Part shown: positions 10,469-20,969 of the stretch, one piece after another
How positions within the stretch are numbered: position 1 is the first letter of the stretch
How the letters are laid out: each line of letters opens with the position of its first letter
From: Rhynchopus sp. YZ270_cl-10
Lineage: Eukaryota; Euglenozoa; Diplonemea; Diplonemida; Diplonemidae
NCBI GenBank assembly: GCA_964035575.1
Contig: OZ037878.1
Location: forward strand, 1,116,001 to 1,180,000
Reading direction: 5' to 3'
Length of the DNA: 64,000 nt
Program-made: the position numbers and the translations under genes
The notes under the pieces: generated by a model
Database searches by the model: none
What the model saw: the letters and a program-made list of their open reading frames with translations, nothing else
What the model was told of the DNA's origin: nothing

Positions 10469-10867
10469 AGACGTGTTGCGGTACATCTTTCAAGTTTTCT
10501 TTCTTTTTCCCTGTTTTTCAGTCGCAACACAAAACAGACAAAACAAGACATTCCCACCTCCCTCGAGAGTTTATGCAGCGTTTTTACCACCTCCCTCCCC
10601 AACCTGAAAGAAGAAGGTATCATTTGATTGAGGACAAGGTCCTCTGGCGGTGATTTGGGTAACTCCCTCACATCTGCCTGTCAACCTTGGCAAGAGACCT
10701 GTCTGTGCTGTTTCCAACTTCCATTTCCCCGAGACGTGATGACAAACCTTTTCAACGTTTCCTGTTATCTTGATCGACTCTGATGACAAACATTACTCAG
10801 CTCACTCTGACACAACACAGCAGCACACCTCAGCAGAGACACAGCACAAAACACAAAAACACAAAAA
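10436..10867 (+). repeat. UBL-LRR upstream unit, complete copy
   Basis: Runs from TGTTCCCTCATGCGATGG through CCCTGTTTTTCAGTCGCAAC and CTCCCTCGAGAGTTTATGC to CACACCTCAGCAGAGACACA, ending at the ATG of copy C. CCCTGTTTTTCAG is a good pyrimidine-plus-AG acceptor, so the remaining roughly 350 bases may be the 5' UTR. It overlaps the 3' end of copy B, so the genes form a true tandem array. Confidence 0.7.
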
Positions 10868-12097
10868 ATGGATCTCACGATAAAGGATTTTGATGAGAAG
10901 GAACATGTGGTGGAGGTGGGTGTGGATGATGCACTTGAACACCTGCGTCTGAAGGTGGCGTCTGCAGCAGGGTTGCAGGAAGACAGCTTTCAGATGACTT
11001 TCAGAGGGGAGGTGCTGCGTGAAGAGGAGGGCATCAAGGAGCTGAGTGCTGGGGACACGATTATGCTCATGAGGACAACGAAGTTTGCTGCCATTGCAGC
11101 ACTTCACGCATTGGGCGAGACAGACCTGACAAAACAGAGGTTGGAGACTGTGGACGATCCGGACGTTGCGCGTTTGCTTTTGGAGGCGGAGGTTGCGACT
11201 GTGATTCCTGATAACTTCTTGCAAGACAGTGCGTTAACGCGACTTGACCTTAGTGCTGTGTCGGTCGTTACAGAAATAGGGAATCGCTTCCTGTTCTGGC
11301 GCCCAAATTTGACAGAGGTTGACCTCTCAGGGTTGTGCAATGTGACTGTGATCGGAGATGGCTTCATCAGCCCCGCCAACCGATTGGAGAGCATCAACCT
11401 GTCGGGGTTCGGCAGTGTCACTAAAATAGGTGAAGCCTTTCTTAACGAGTCTGCATTGCGAACGGTTGACCTCTCTGTGTTTCGCGGCGTGACTGTGATT
11501 GAGAGGCTTTTTCTTAGCAACTGCAGCCATTTGACGTCGGTCGACCTTTCGGGGTTGAGCAATGTCACCAAAATAGGTGACTACTTTCTTTACGACTGCT
11601 CGGCGTTGAAGAGAGTTTGTGTTTCGGGGCTGAGGAGTGTCGTTACCATCGGGACGAACTTCTTTGGGGGTTGCTCGCGCTTGCAAGTCGTCGATGGCCT
11701 GTCTGCGTTGAGCGGGGTCAGGAGTATTGGGATCTACTTCTTCTTCTCCTGCTCAGAGTTAACAAGAATGAATGCCTCAGGGTTGAGCAAGGACGCTCTG
11801 GTTGTGAAGAGGTTGCTTGAGAAAGAAGTGCTTTTTCCGACAATCACTGACGCGATTCACGGTCTGAGATGCGAGACTGACAACGTGCCCGACCCCGCAA
11901 CCGTGCAGAAAGAAGGGTGCAGGCGGAAGCGTCTTCATGCAGACACAGAGCCCTCTGAGGAAAGGGAAGCAGGGTTCGCAGAGAGCAAGGGTTCGTGTTG
12001 CGGTACATATTTCAAGTTTTTTTTAAGAAAAATGTACTGGCTGTGTCCATCTCCCTTTTGTACTGTCAGCCCATATCATCCGTACCAACGAGGATAA
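10868..12097 (+). CDS. UBL-LRR protein, copy C
   Basis: 409 residues: ubiquitin-like domain 1-73 (with ALEHLRLKV, as in copy E, where A, B and D have ALGHLRLKV), linker, eight LRR units, basic tail. The second unit is the most divergent of the family (NRFLFWRPNLTEV lacks the usual Cys), and units 3-7 carry their own residues at the variable positions. The last part of the LRR has a small insertion (FPTITDAIHG against LPTNAIHG). After the tail residues ESKGS the frame runs into a deletion joining GGGTTCG to TGTTGCGGTACAT of the downstream unit, then into foreign sequence, so the last about 30 residues are not homologous to the other copies. It is probably expressed but with an altered C-terminus. 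Confidence 0.82.
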   Translation: MDLTIKDFDEKEHVVEVGVDDALEHLRLKVASAAGLQEDSFQMTFRGEVLREEEGIKELSAGDTIMLMRTTKFAAIAALHALGETDLTKQRLETVDDPDVARLLLEAEVATVIPDNFLQDSALTRLDLSAVSVVTEIGNRFLFWRPNLTEVDLSGLCNVTVIGDGFISPANRLESINLSGFGSVTKIGEAFLNESALRTVDLSVFRGVTVIERLFLSNCSHLTSVDLSGLSNVTKIGDYFLYDCSALKRVCVSGLRSVVTIGTNFFGGCSRLQVVDGLSALSGVRSIGIYFFFSCSELTRMNASGLSKDALVVKRLLEKEVLFPTITDAIHGLRCETDNVPDPATVQKEGCRRKRLHADTEPSEEREAGFAESKGSCCGTYFKFFLRKMYWLCPSPFCTVSPYHPYQRG

Positions 12098-12325
12098 TGC
12101 TATTTTTAAGAGGTAAAATTTACTGGCTGTAACCTCGCGGGCTTTTATTCATGGGTGCATGAAACTTTTTTTTCCAAAAAAAAACAAAAAAACAAAAAAA
12201 CAAGTCACGTCACTATCAGAAACAAACAATCCACATGAAGTAAAAAAAAAAGTTTGGGTACATTTAGTGCACCCTATTATACCTTCTATTCAGTAAAATA
12301 GTTAGTATATGAAACAAAGTTTTTT
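12019..12325. mobile_element. Insertion in the copy C downstream unit
   Basis: About 300 bases interrupt the shared unit within TTCAAGTTTTCTTTC. AAGTTTT is present on both sides of the extra DNA, as a target duplication would leave. The insert contains two AAATTTACTGGCTGT-like segments and A-rich simple sequence, and shows no clear terminal inverted repeat. Its class cannot be assigned. Confidence 0.4.
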
Positions 12326-12660
12326 TTCTTTCCCCTGTTTTTCAGTCGCAACACAAAACAAACAAAACAAGACATTCCCACCTCCCTCGAGAGTTTATGC
12401 AGCGTTTTTACCACCTCCCTCCCCAACCTGAAAGAAGAAGGTATCATTTGATTGAGGACAAGGTCCTCTGGCGGTCATTTGGGTAACTCCCTCACATCTG
12501 CCTGTCAACCTTGGCAAGAGACCTGTCTGTGCTGTTTCCAACTTCCATTTCCCCGAGACGTGATGACAAACCTTTTCAACGTTTCCTGTTAGCTTGATCG
12601 ACTCTGATGACAAACATTACTCAGCTCACTCTGACACAAAACAGCAGCACACCTCAGCAC
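12326..12660 (+). repeat. Detached UBL-LRR upstream unit before the PPR gene
   Basis: The shared upstream unit, complete from CCCCTGTTTTTCAGTCGC to CACACCTCAGCAC, but not followed by a UBL-LRR gene. The homology stops and the leader region of the PPR gene follows. It is either the leftover of a deleted sixth copy or a leader now used by another gene. Confidence 0.65.
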
Positions 12661-12782
12661 GAGAGGAGCAGACTCTAGGAAGTGCGGTGGTGCTGCCTGC
12701 GACCGCCGGCTGACGAGCGGTTGTGTACCGCCCTCGTTCTCTTACGGTACGGGTACTTAGGTTTTCTTTTGCCTCTTCTGTT

Positions 12783-12850
12783 GTTGGCCGCAGGGTACTT
12801 ATGCTTGCGTCCGGATGGCTGGGTCAGTCGGAGGTGCCTGCATTAATCAC
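12783..12850 (+). repeat. A-box-like repeat, copy 1
   Basis: GGATGGCTGGGTCAGTCGG followed by AGGTGCCTGCATTA is repeated at about 36140-36180, where it follows TTGGCGCAGTGCTTGAG, a fair match to a tRNA A-box. It may be a fragment of a tRNA-related short element. Confidence 0.35.
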
Positions 12851-12977
12851 TTCACCTTCCCCTCCACCTACCTCGCCCTTTAGACTTACACTACTCCCAC
12901 CAACCCCCCACCAACCCTCTCCACGTTTGATAGCTTCATTATTTTCCACATTTTTTTCTCTTCTTCTTTGGTGTACG

Positions 12978-14072
12978 ATGCTCCCAAACACCCCGCACTC
13001 TTTTCGGAGGGCGGTTGTGGAGGTGTCAAAGGGGAGGCCTGTTGTTGAGAATGCTTCTGTGCGTCGTTTGGCTGCTGGGAGTGATGCAGCGGTGGCTGCA
13101 GAGCTGAGACGGAGCTTTCACCGAAATGACGGAGGCCCTGCAGATTCATTTACATTGGTGCAGAAGTGGATTGCGGGGAAGGTGCGTGAGGGTGCGGAGG
13201 TCTCTCATTTGACTTATGCAGAGGGGATTCGAGCGCTTGGGATGCGACGCCGACCTAAACTTGCAGAGAAACTACACTATTCCATGACCGAACACAGCAT
13301 TGCCCCGACAGCAGAAACATACTCCAGCCTGCTTTCCGCGCTCGCACATGGGGGACGTCTTGATAGAATCCCTTTTGTATGGCATGCAATGAGAGAGGCA
13401 AACATTTCCCCTACACCCTCCTGCTATCACTCTCTTCTCCGAGGCTACGCTATCCTAGGAGACCACAGCGCAGCGACCGAAGCTATCAACGAAATGAAAA
13501 CTCATGGTTTTGAGATATCGCAAAAGGCGTTGCTGGCATTGGTAGAATCATGCCCGTCGTTGGAGGAGGGGCAGAACGTTGTGGCACAGAATGCACCTTT
13601 ATTAGAACCATATGAAGAAACCGCCTTGGCATTGTTACGGCTCTGCCGAAGGGTGGGCGACGCTTCTGGAGCGAAGGAGGTGTACGCGAAATATGTACGT
13701 CGAACAGAGCCCTCTCAGATCACTGCGGACTGTGCGAAGGTGCTTCTCGAAGCAAAGCGGAGTACAGAGGCACTCCAGCTCTTACAAACTCTCGAATACC
13801 ACACTCGAGGCTCATACGAAATCCTCCTGCATTGTCATCTCCGTCGCAACTCCTCATACGATCTGTACTACGTGGCGCTAGAAGCAGCATTAGAAGAATA
13901 TCCCCAGTACGCCCCATTCTACGAACTGCAGATCCGCTTTCACATAAAAGAAGGCGAAATGGAAACAGCAATAGAACTGGCAAACAGCCTCCAACTAAAA
14001 GGGGTACGACCGCACAAACGGTTGATTCAATTAATAGAGCAATTGAACGGAGGGGGGTTGCAAGCGATTTGA
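12978..14072 (+). CDS. Pentatricopeptide repeat (PPR) protein
   Basis: 364 residues from the ATG at 12978; the frame is open further upstream, but a pyrimidine-rich tract with TTTAG at 12883 suggests the mRNA begins just before it. Helical-hairpin repeats of about 35 residues are visible from about residue 60: DSFTLVQKWIAGKVREG, LTYAEGIRALGMRRRPKLAEKLHYSMTEH, ETYSSLLSALAHGGRLDRIPFVWHAMREA and CYHSLLRGYAILGDHSAATEAINEMKTHG. Each has the A-helix Y/L and B-helix A...M pattern of P-type PPR motifs. Such proteins bind organellar RNA and are abundant in Euglenozoa, where they serve mitochondrial RNA processing and ribosomes. The basic N-terminus (FRRAVVEVSKGRP) could be a mitochondrial targeting signal. 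Family confidence is good; the specific RNA target is unknown. Confidence 0.8.
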   Translation: MLPNTPHSFRRAVVEVSKGRPVVENASVRRLAAGSDAAVAAELRRSFHRNDGGPADSFTLVQKWIAGKVREGAEVSHLTYAEGIRALGMRRRPKLAEKLHYSMTEHSIAPTAETYSSLLSALAHGGRLDRIPFVWHAMREANISPTPSCYHSLLRGYAILGDHSAATEAINEMKTHGFEISQKALLALVESCPSLEEGQNVVAQNAPLLEPYEETALALLRLCRRVGDASGAKEVYAKYVRRTEPSQITADCAKVLLEAKRSTEALQLLQTLEYHTRGSYEILLHCHLRRNSSYDLYYVALEAALEEYPQYAPFYELQIRFHIKEGEMETAIELANSLQLKGVRPHKRLIQLIEQLNGGGLQAI

Positions 14073-14180
14073 TAAATATAGTGTCGTGACAGAAAAAGAA
14101 ATTATCAGATTCCGTTCTTTTTTGCCTGGGCCGCCATGGACCCCTTTAGTACTTACTGTTGAAAGTATAGAAATTTATTG

Positions 14181-14991
14181 CAGGGTTTTTTCTAGGGGGG
14201 GACGGGGGGGGGACGGCGTCCCCCCCCAGATTTTGGGGGGAAAGGCGTCCCCCCCCCGGGGGGGGACGCATTTTGACTTGGGAAAAAAAGGATATGGGGG
14301 GTGGTTGGGGTCACCCGCACAGACCCCCATTTGGGACACCACGTACGTAACCCGCACCAGAAAAAAAAGGGGAGGCAGGGAGCCGAGCGCGCGCGAAGCG
14401 CGTCTTATCCCCTTCCTGGCATCATTGTGAAGAGGATATAGCGAGGTGAAGTTTCAGACCGTGCCCCCAATTCACTCAATCTTTGCACCATTTGACGGAC
14501 CGAACAAAGAGTGAGAATAAGGGATTGGCAAAACTAAAAAAGTAGCGTACCGTGCGCCTGCGGCGCAACTCAAAACTTATGAGCGGAATCCCACAGCCCT
14601 CTACCATAGTTTGGCTGTACAAATGTTCAATTTTAGGTCACAATTTTTTGAAATGTTGCGTACCGTGGCTTCGCCAGAAAGTTCTGATATGACCGCCGTT
14701 TCTTCTTGTACTGAGGGAAGGTTCCGTGGAACATGAGAAAAAGGGTTGGTTTGGTTCTTGATGTACGTTACCATCCCACGTTATCACGTATTTACGTGAA
14801 TTGAACGGGCTTTTTTGCGCGGAGCGCGAAAATTTTTGACCCCTTTTTGGACATATCTTCACGGTTTTGGAAAAATTTTCCATGAAGATAAGCGGAAACC
14901 CTGCTTGCACCTGCGGAAAAAAAATTTTTTTTGGGTGGTTTTTTTGCGTCCCCCCCCAGATCTGAAAAAAAAAATCCTAGAAAAAACCCTG
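14181..14991. mobile_element. Non-autonomous DNA transposon, 811 bp
   Basis: Perfect 16-bp terminal inverted repeats, CAGGGTTTTTTCTAGG at 14181 and CCTAGAAAAAACCCTG ending at 14991, are flanked by a perfect 6-bp direct repeat, TTATTG (14175-14180 and 14992-14997). The CAGGG end resembles hAT elements, but a 6-bp duplication is not the usual 8. Inside are C- and G-runs next to both ends and the GCGCCTGCGGCGCA ... CGTGGCTTCGCCAGAAA segment shared with 8229-8325. No transposase frame is present. Confidence 0.75.
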
Positions 14992-15017
14992 TTATTGGTA
15001 AAAAAAAAAAATATATA

Positions 15018-15169
15018 TAATTATTGGGTAATTATTACCCCATAATTACACGCAGGTGTGTTTTTTGTCACGAGTGACCTAAACCCACGAGCGAAGCGAG
15101 TGGGTTTAGGGAACAAGTGACAAAAAACACACCTAAGTGTAATTATCTGGTAATAATTTCACATAATTA
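15018..15169. repeat. 152-bp palindromic element
   Basis: Two arms of about 53 bases (TAATTATTGGGTAATTATTA ... GGTGTGTTTTTTGTCAC and its near-complement ending CATAATTA) enclose a central hairpin, CTAAACCCAC-GAGCGAAGCGAG-TGGGTTTAG. It has the form of a MITE. The TAATTATTACC-CATAATTACACG motif of the arms recurs inside the neighbouring element at about 15630-15720, so the two are related. Confidence 0.6.
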
Positions 15170-15170
15170 G

Positions 15171-15788
15171 TTTTTTTTTTATCGTGCAATTTTTGACGAG
15201 TGTACAAATCCGGCGAGTCCCCGTCACCCTCCAGTCACTGTATGTCGATGATGGGAGTGTGTATGTGGGGTGTATGGGAAATGTGCCGAAGTATGGATGT
15301 TGAACCGAAAAAGTGGGAGAGGGTATAATTAGTTGTGATCATTCTTGGTTTGGGGTTGGTAATCACATTTCAACAAGTTGGTAACAACTGTCTATCCTTG
15401 GACGATGCGAAGCGTGAAGTTGAGGTTTCCGGTGTGTTTTTCCGGGATTTTTTTTTTTTGGCGGATAATCAAAAACGTGTTTGAGGGGCCTAGAACTGCT
15501 CAAATGGGTCAAATTTTGCTTTGAATGGGCTCAAATCGTCGAAATTAACCCTTATAGGGGGAAAAAAAAATTTTGCAGAGTCCCTTTCCCTTTGGCGACT
15601 TAGGATCACCAAAAGTGGGTTTGAGCGTGTAATTATTACCCATAATTACACGGCTGACATTTTTGGTCGCAAATCGCTAACGATTCATAATTACACGCTT
15701 GGTAATAATTACACGCTCCCAGATTATAATTTTTGGTTCTTCCTGAAGGATTTGTACACGAGTCAAAAATTGCACGATAAAAAAAAAA
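15171..15788. mobile_element. Non-autonomous element with 40-bp inverted ends
   Basis: Ten T plus ATCGTGCAATTTTTGACGAG at 15171 is mirrored by GTCAAAAATTGCACGAT plus ten A ending at 15788, with two mismatches in about 40 bases. The 618-bp interior has no gene, but holds inverted TAATTATTACCCATAATTACACG motifs at 15630-15720 shared with the palindrome immediately upstream. No target duplication could be defined because the ends are homopolymers. Confidence 0.6.
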
Positions 15789-15986
15789 TGATTTGCATCT
15801 TTTCCATAATACAATTAGCCTTCGGGGCGACTTTTTTGTTTACATAACCCCTTTCTTTGGAGAGGATAATTTGTCGACACAACAAAAAAGAAAACCAACA
15901 TACGCACCCCCTCTCCCCCCCGAGCCTATTTCACTCTGTTTTATCCCTCAAGCTTGGGGACATTCGCGTGAGGTCATATCTTTTTA

Positions 15987-16585
15987 AAGGTGACTAAGCA
16001 CAAGCGTAGCTAAAACAGCAATCCAATAAGACTAATCACAAGAGGCTTAGGATCATTTTTGAAGCGTATCAGATGTCAATCTCAAAATGGATGTAGGACT
16101 GCATTTGGGGTCCACCCCCCCTCCGGGCTGCAGTTAACATCAAACTAAAATGCTTTTTTCGGCAAAAAAACAAAAGCCAAAGCAATACAGAGAAAGCAAT
16201 ACAGAGAGAACCAGCCAATTTTTCAACATACAAACGATCTTTCGACACCCCCCCCTCCGGGTACCTTATCACCCTTTTGTACACCGGGTCATTGTACTAA
16301 GGTACACTATTCAGGGGGTGTATTTCAAGCAAAACTTCTTACCTTGAGCCTTAACATACGGGGTAGACTTTTCCTTCTCTTTTCATATTCTCCATGATGC
16401 CCATTCTCCAATGGAGAATTTCATATTTTTTTTTACCCCCTTCCCTGCAAAAAAAAAAGTAGCAACTCTCATTGAAAACTGGCAACACCTTTTTGTTGTC
16501 TATAACCATTTAAAATATTCATGGTGTACGGTACAGCCGGTCATTGTATCAAGGTATACTGTTACGAGAGGGATTAACTATTCTT
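15987..16585 (+). repeat. Hairpin repeats upstream of the 16674 gene
   Basis: Two R1-type copies (15987-16014 and 16029-16056: GACTAATCACAAGAGGCTTAG) and two R2-type copies (16283-16337: GGTCATTGTACTAAGGTACA ... GTATTTCAAGC; 16525-16580: GGTACAGCCGGTCATTGTAT ... GTTACGAGAGGG). All are on the + strand. The second R2 copy ends about 90 bases before the ATG of the next gene. Confidence 0.55.
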
Positions 16586-16673
16586 CGAGAAAGGCTCTAC
16601 CAGAAAGGTTCCTCTGTAGACCAAAACCCTCCTTTAAGGTATCCCCCACAAAGAACCCCATACCGCTTTTACG

Positions 16674-17923
16674 ATGGACGGGATGACAAAGGAGGAGGAG
16701 GAGTGGTTGATGAAGCAGATTTCAGAGGAGGAGGCGAACCTCGCGGATGCGGCCTTTGAGGAGATGGAGAATGAACATCACGACGACGACGACGACGTGC
16801 CGCACCAGCATGCGGGGCTGCGGCAGGGCGGTGGAGAGGAGGAGCTGACCGAGCAGATGCAACGCGACATGGTGCACTTCCTCAACACCACAGGGCAGGA
16901 GGCAGACTCAGCGCTCGACACAGAGTGCAAAGAACGTCGTCTCGACCAAGACGGCGGCTACTACCTCAAGTCTGACTTCGTGCAGTACTACAACGGCCTC
17001 GACGAATGGAAGCTCTCGCCCATAGAGAAGCGCCTCGATTCAGACGGCAAACCTTACTCCTTCGCCGAGTTCGTCCAGTTCTATCAACTTCCGGCTGCAG
17101 AGGATAAGTGGGAAATGTCCAGACCTCAGGTGTGTGTTTTTTTCTTCTTGGTGAGAGGTGAAGAACATTGTGTGCGTTTCACCACAACCTCTCCCATGGG
17201 TTTTATCGTGTGAGTGTTAAGTTTCTATTTTTCTCCCCGGGTGTCTCCCTGGACAGACTCCGCGCAACCCAATTTAATTTTGAGCTTTGTATTTCAAATC
17301 AACTTTTTTCTTTATATTGTGTTCCCTTGGTAATTTGGCGTCTTTATGTGTAGATGTCAAACATATTGAGACAACTCTAAGTGTGGCAAAACATTGCTGT
17401 AAAACACCACAAAAAAAAACAGGAATTGTGTCAGCATTTCCCTAACTGTCAATATAGTGATCAATGCCGGTTTGTGCATCCGCGGTTGGCTTAGGTGTGG
17501 GTGTGTTGGTGTGAGGTGGGGATACAAAAAGCAAAAACAAAAACAAAAGCAAAAAACAAAAACCAAAAATAATTCAAAAAAAAAAAAAAAAATACAAAAC
17601 AAAAAGCAAAAATAAACAAACAAAACAAACACAATCTGTTCTGTCGAAATTGGAAAAAAAAAACAACAAAAAAAAACAAAAAAAAAGGCAACGTACGCAA
17701 AAGAAAGAACGAAATATGTTTCTTTAATGAGGTCAGGGCAGAGTTGTTTCTTTCTGGCGTCATCCGCGGGGGGGGGGGGGAGGTACTTACACCTTGCTTC
17801 ATCATTCTCTAAAGCACCCTAGCCCCTTGTTGAAGGTGTTTTTTTGAGCGTGATGTTGAGTTTTTTTTTAAAATTTTTTTTGTCTATCTTCTTATGGCTC
17901 AGCGACAAGAGCCTGATCAATAA
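16674..17923 (+). CDS. Small acidic protein with a repeated RLDxDG motif
   Basis: Family not recognised. Exon 1 (16674-17129) codes 152 residues: a Glu-rich N-terminus, an Asp/His stretch (HHDDDDDVPHQH), then two copies of a motif, ERRLDQDGGYYLKSDFVQYY and EKRLDSDGKPYSFAEFVQFY. The frame meets a donor, CCTCAG|GTGTGT, at 17130. The best acceptor is TTCTTATGGCTCAG ending at 17902, giving a final exon of six codons (RQEPDQ) and a stop at 17921-17923, 158 residues in all. The join keeps phase 0, but so short an exon is only weakly supported. If the intron were retained, the protein would run to 17213. The Asp-Gly-Tyr motifs could suggest a small fold repeated twice; I do not claim a function. Confidence 0.6.
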
Positions 17924-18392
17924 TACCGTTTGTTTTAAAGATGTGTGTGCACACGAGGTGCATTCACTCTTTTTAGTTTTCTTTTGAAGCCTTCAACAAT
18001 GTTATTGTTAAAGCCGCAACGATCCGAACAAATGGGCTGCAGATACTGGAGATGTGTCATGTTTTGTGCGTTATTGGGTATTGGGGGAAAGGGTGGGGGT
18101 GGGCTGGGTTGGGGCGGGTGCGTTATGTACACAAAAAACCTTCTTCCTGTGTGTGCTTTGACTGCTTTGCGCTGTTCTTGTTCTTCTCTCGCACTACGTT
18201 TTGTTCTAAGAAGTGCCAATTTTGTACATTTTTTTAGAGAGAGTGAGAGAGGAAAAGTTCAAGAAAACGGGGGGGGGGGGGGGGGGGAAACGTATAGTTA
18301 ACCCACACACGACGCTGCAGGGATCAACGGTGATATGCAGCATTGTGCATAGTGGGTAAACTTATATGGGCCCCATGTATTGAAGTGTCACC

Positions 18393-18504
18393 CAGGGCGT
18401 TCGCCCCGGGGCGAAAAATATTTTTTTTCGTTAAAAAAAATTTTTCCTGAAAAAATGACATTTTATTTCGCCCCAGGGCTTCGCCCCACCGGGGCGAAAC
18501 CCTG
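18393..18504. repeat. 112-bp GC-rich inverted-repeat element
   Basis: The left end CAGGGCGTTCGCCCCGGGG is mirrored by CACCGGGGCGAAACCCTG at the right, around an A/T-rich centre. The CAGGG/CCCTG ends resemble hAT-type MITEs. No target duplication is recognisable; the right side borders a TAAA microsatellite. Confidence 0.5.
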
Positions 18505-19289
18505 TATAAATAAATAAATAAATAAATAAATAAAAAAAGGGGAGAAAAAAAAATAAAGAGAGAGATTTCTCCCCACCACCCTGTCGACCCCCCGGAGGGG
18601 GGGTCGCAGAGGGGTGTCCACTGTTCCGCAAACCCGCCTGCCGTGAGAGGAAGTTTCCCCAGCACTCCCGCTCCTCAATCCTGCAGTCTGGTGAAGCCCC
18701 TGTTATAGAAGGTGTCACTACTCGTGTCAACTCTACCTTCAACGGCAGAGAGACGTTTTAGTTTATTGAAAATAATCAAAATAAGGATGAAGTCTCATAT
18801 GACGGATGCCTCTCTCTTGTACATCTGTTTGATTAAACAACACAAAGAGACCCTCAGTGAGGGGGGATTGATGAAATTCTCCATCGTTTTGCTGGTTTTA
18901 GTCAGGAAAGTGCAGCTGTAATAGCACTTGTGCTGGGGAAGGGATCACGCGCAAATCGCAAATTTTTTTTGACCACTCAGTACCAGGGATTCACCCCCCA
19001 CGAACTAGCTTCTCTCCGGCGGAAAATTTTTTTTGACCTATTTTAAGCACTAGTAAAAAAGCAAAAATTTCGGGTTTTTTGGCATTTCGCCACGATCAGG
19101 AAAAAACGATGGCGATAGCGAACGCCCTGGTGTCACCACAACAAAAGGGAGAGGGTATTGCACGGGGTAAAAAAAAAGCATGACCGTTGTGTCATGTCTG
19201 GGTACGGTGTTTTGGTTTGTTTGTGTGTGTGTGTGTTGTGTTTGAAAGCAAATGTGGTCAGTTCCTAAGAGCGTAGTATAACCTATAAT

Positions 19290-19324
<35 letters not shown>

Positions 19325-19443
19325 GTGAGTATTTTGAGTGTCTTTTTTTTTTTGGAACAAGAAGGATGTGCACATTACATCTCTCAATAGTTTTTCTTCC
19401 TTTTTTTTCTTTTTTCCACGGAGTGAGTGTTACGAGAAACATG

Positions 19444-19615
19444 GATGGGCAACCCGGGTACCGGGAATTACCGGATTTTTAAATTTTTCATTTATCAAAG
19501 GTATTACCGGGTCCAACCAGATTTTCGGTTGTCATTACTGGGTTTAAAAAAAAACCCCCCTCGGCAATGTATCTGAGATTTGCAAAAAACACGGTACCTG
19601 GTAACGGGTGCCATC
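19444..19615. repeat. Inverted-repeat element with GGGTACC ends
   Basis: GATGGGCAACCCGGGTACCG at the left and CGGTACCTGGTAACGGGTG-CCATC at the right are imperfect inverted repeats about 170 bases apart. Internal GGTATTACCGGGT copies add to the palindromic character. Probably a decayed MITE. Confidence 0.4.
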
Positions 19616-19901
19616 TGTGTAGAGAAAAAAATCAGAAATAATATCTCGCCAAGCGTTTTAGATTTTGCTAACGACACTCTGACATCTCATATTTAGAGCA
19701 CCTCTTCCCCCCCCTTTTTTTTCATACACGAAGTGTTATCGGAAACTGAACATATTTTATAAAACCAACGGTAGATCTGTCTTTACGCTTTTTTTTTTCC
19801 TTTTGAATCCCTCCCCTCCCACTTCCCCTCCCTCATCCATTATCACGTTAGTCACTCAAGGCAAAGTGCCTAAATGGCTGCGGTCAACGGAAAAAGACAT
19901 A

Positions 19902-20005
19902 CTGTATTCGTACAAAATTATCGACCGTAATAGTGTTCGACATTTTCAGGATTTTTTCTGGAAATTCGACCTTTTTTTACGGTCGATAATTTTGTACGAA
20001 TACGG
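19902..20005. mobile_element. TA-flanked MITE, copy 1
   Basis: A 104-bp element with 29-bp terminal inverted repeats (CTGTATTCGTACAAAATTAT... and its complement, 28 of 29 matching), flanked by TA on both sides as Tc1/mariner-type elements are. The centre reads GTTCGACATTTTCAGG ... TTTCTGGAAATTCGACC. A second copy is at 30382-30482. Confidence 0.7.
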
Positions 20006-20969
20006 TAGCAGGTCAGTAAGGACAGATCAGTTGGTATAATGTTATGTTTAGTTTTGTTGGCGTTTTTTTTTGTTTGTAGGCCTTCAACAAAAAGAAAAAA
20101 GGAACTGGCTACTTTCTTGAGGACGATCTCTTTTAGTACTATGCCTTGATACAAACATGGAGTACATTACCTGCTTTGGTAGGTGATTGTCGACACAAAA
20201 AAAAAAAATGTGTTTTCTCTAAGTTGATTTATAAGAGACCTTCAGTTGGCGAAGATGTTTTAACGTCTGGGTATGTGTTTTTGTTTTTGTTACGGGGTGT
20301 CAAGTGCCTGCGTCCGCTGAGGCGTTTGCACCATCAACTTCACTTTGTTACTTTATACTACGTTCTTACTTTCTTTTTTTCTGTTCGTGAACGGGGATTT
20401 TTTAGATATATCTGGAATTTCCAGAAGGTCCAAAAATCTGTTTTGACATACCAGGTTCGGACCCAGGAAACGCCAAAATATTTTTTTTTTTTTTAAATCC
20501 ATTTTTTTTCTCTCTATTTTTTTCTAGCAACAACCACCCCCTCTCTCCCCAGCTGGATCCCTCTCCCTTCCCCCTCTTCCCTTAGGGAAAAGGTAAGAAT
20601 ATCCAACCCACGCAAACCCGTTGCAGGAAAATGAAAGATTCAAAAAAAAAGGGGCTTTTTTTTAAAAAAAAATGTTTTTTTTTTTTTAAAGCTCCCCGTA
20701 ATACACTAACCTTAGAAAAGCGATTCTATACAACAAAAAGCTCCCTCTCTCTTCCTCTTCCCCTTTCTAAAAAAACCTCTAACACCCCCATCCACTTCCT
20801 TCATCCCCCTTTCTAGAACCGATATTTCTCTCTTTTTCTTTTTGCTTTTTTCTTTCCTCTAAGATCCGCAATGCCCTTTGAAAAGGGTTGATCCTTTTTA
20901 TTCATTGGAAGGTCTTTTGCTTAGGTTCATCTTATAAACCCTCTCTTGTTTTGAATCAATACATTAGAA

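Larger units (their letters stand above)
17924..20969. other. Repeat-rich spacer, no gene seen
   Basis: About 3 kb without a supportable gene. It holds an R3-type hairpin repeat (17939-17976: ATGTGTGTGCACACGAGGTG), a run of 16 or more G at about 18271-18287, a TAAA microsatellite (18505-18535), a TG microsatellite (19292-19325), an R4 repeat (20303-20346) and a half R1 repeat (20919-20940) just upstream of the next gene. Three inverted-repeat elements within it are listed separately. Confidence 0.5.

Noticed and set aside
18231-18290. CRISPR-like or tandem repeat array among the short repeats
   Set aside because: The dispersed R1-R6 copies are separated by hundreds to thousands of irregular bases and differ from each other; no regular spacing exists anywhere in the window.
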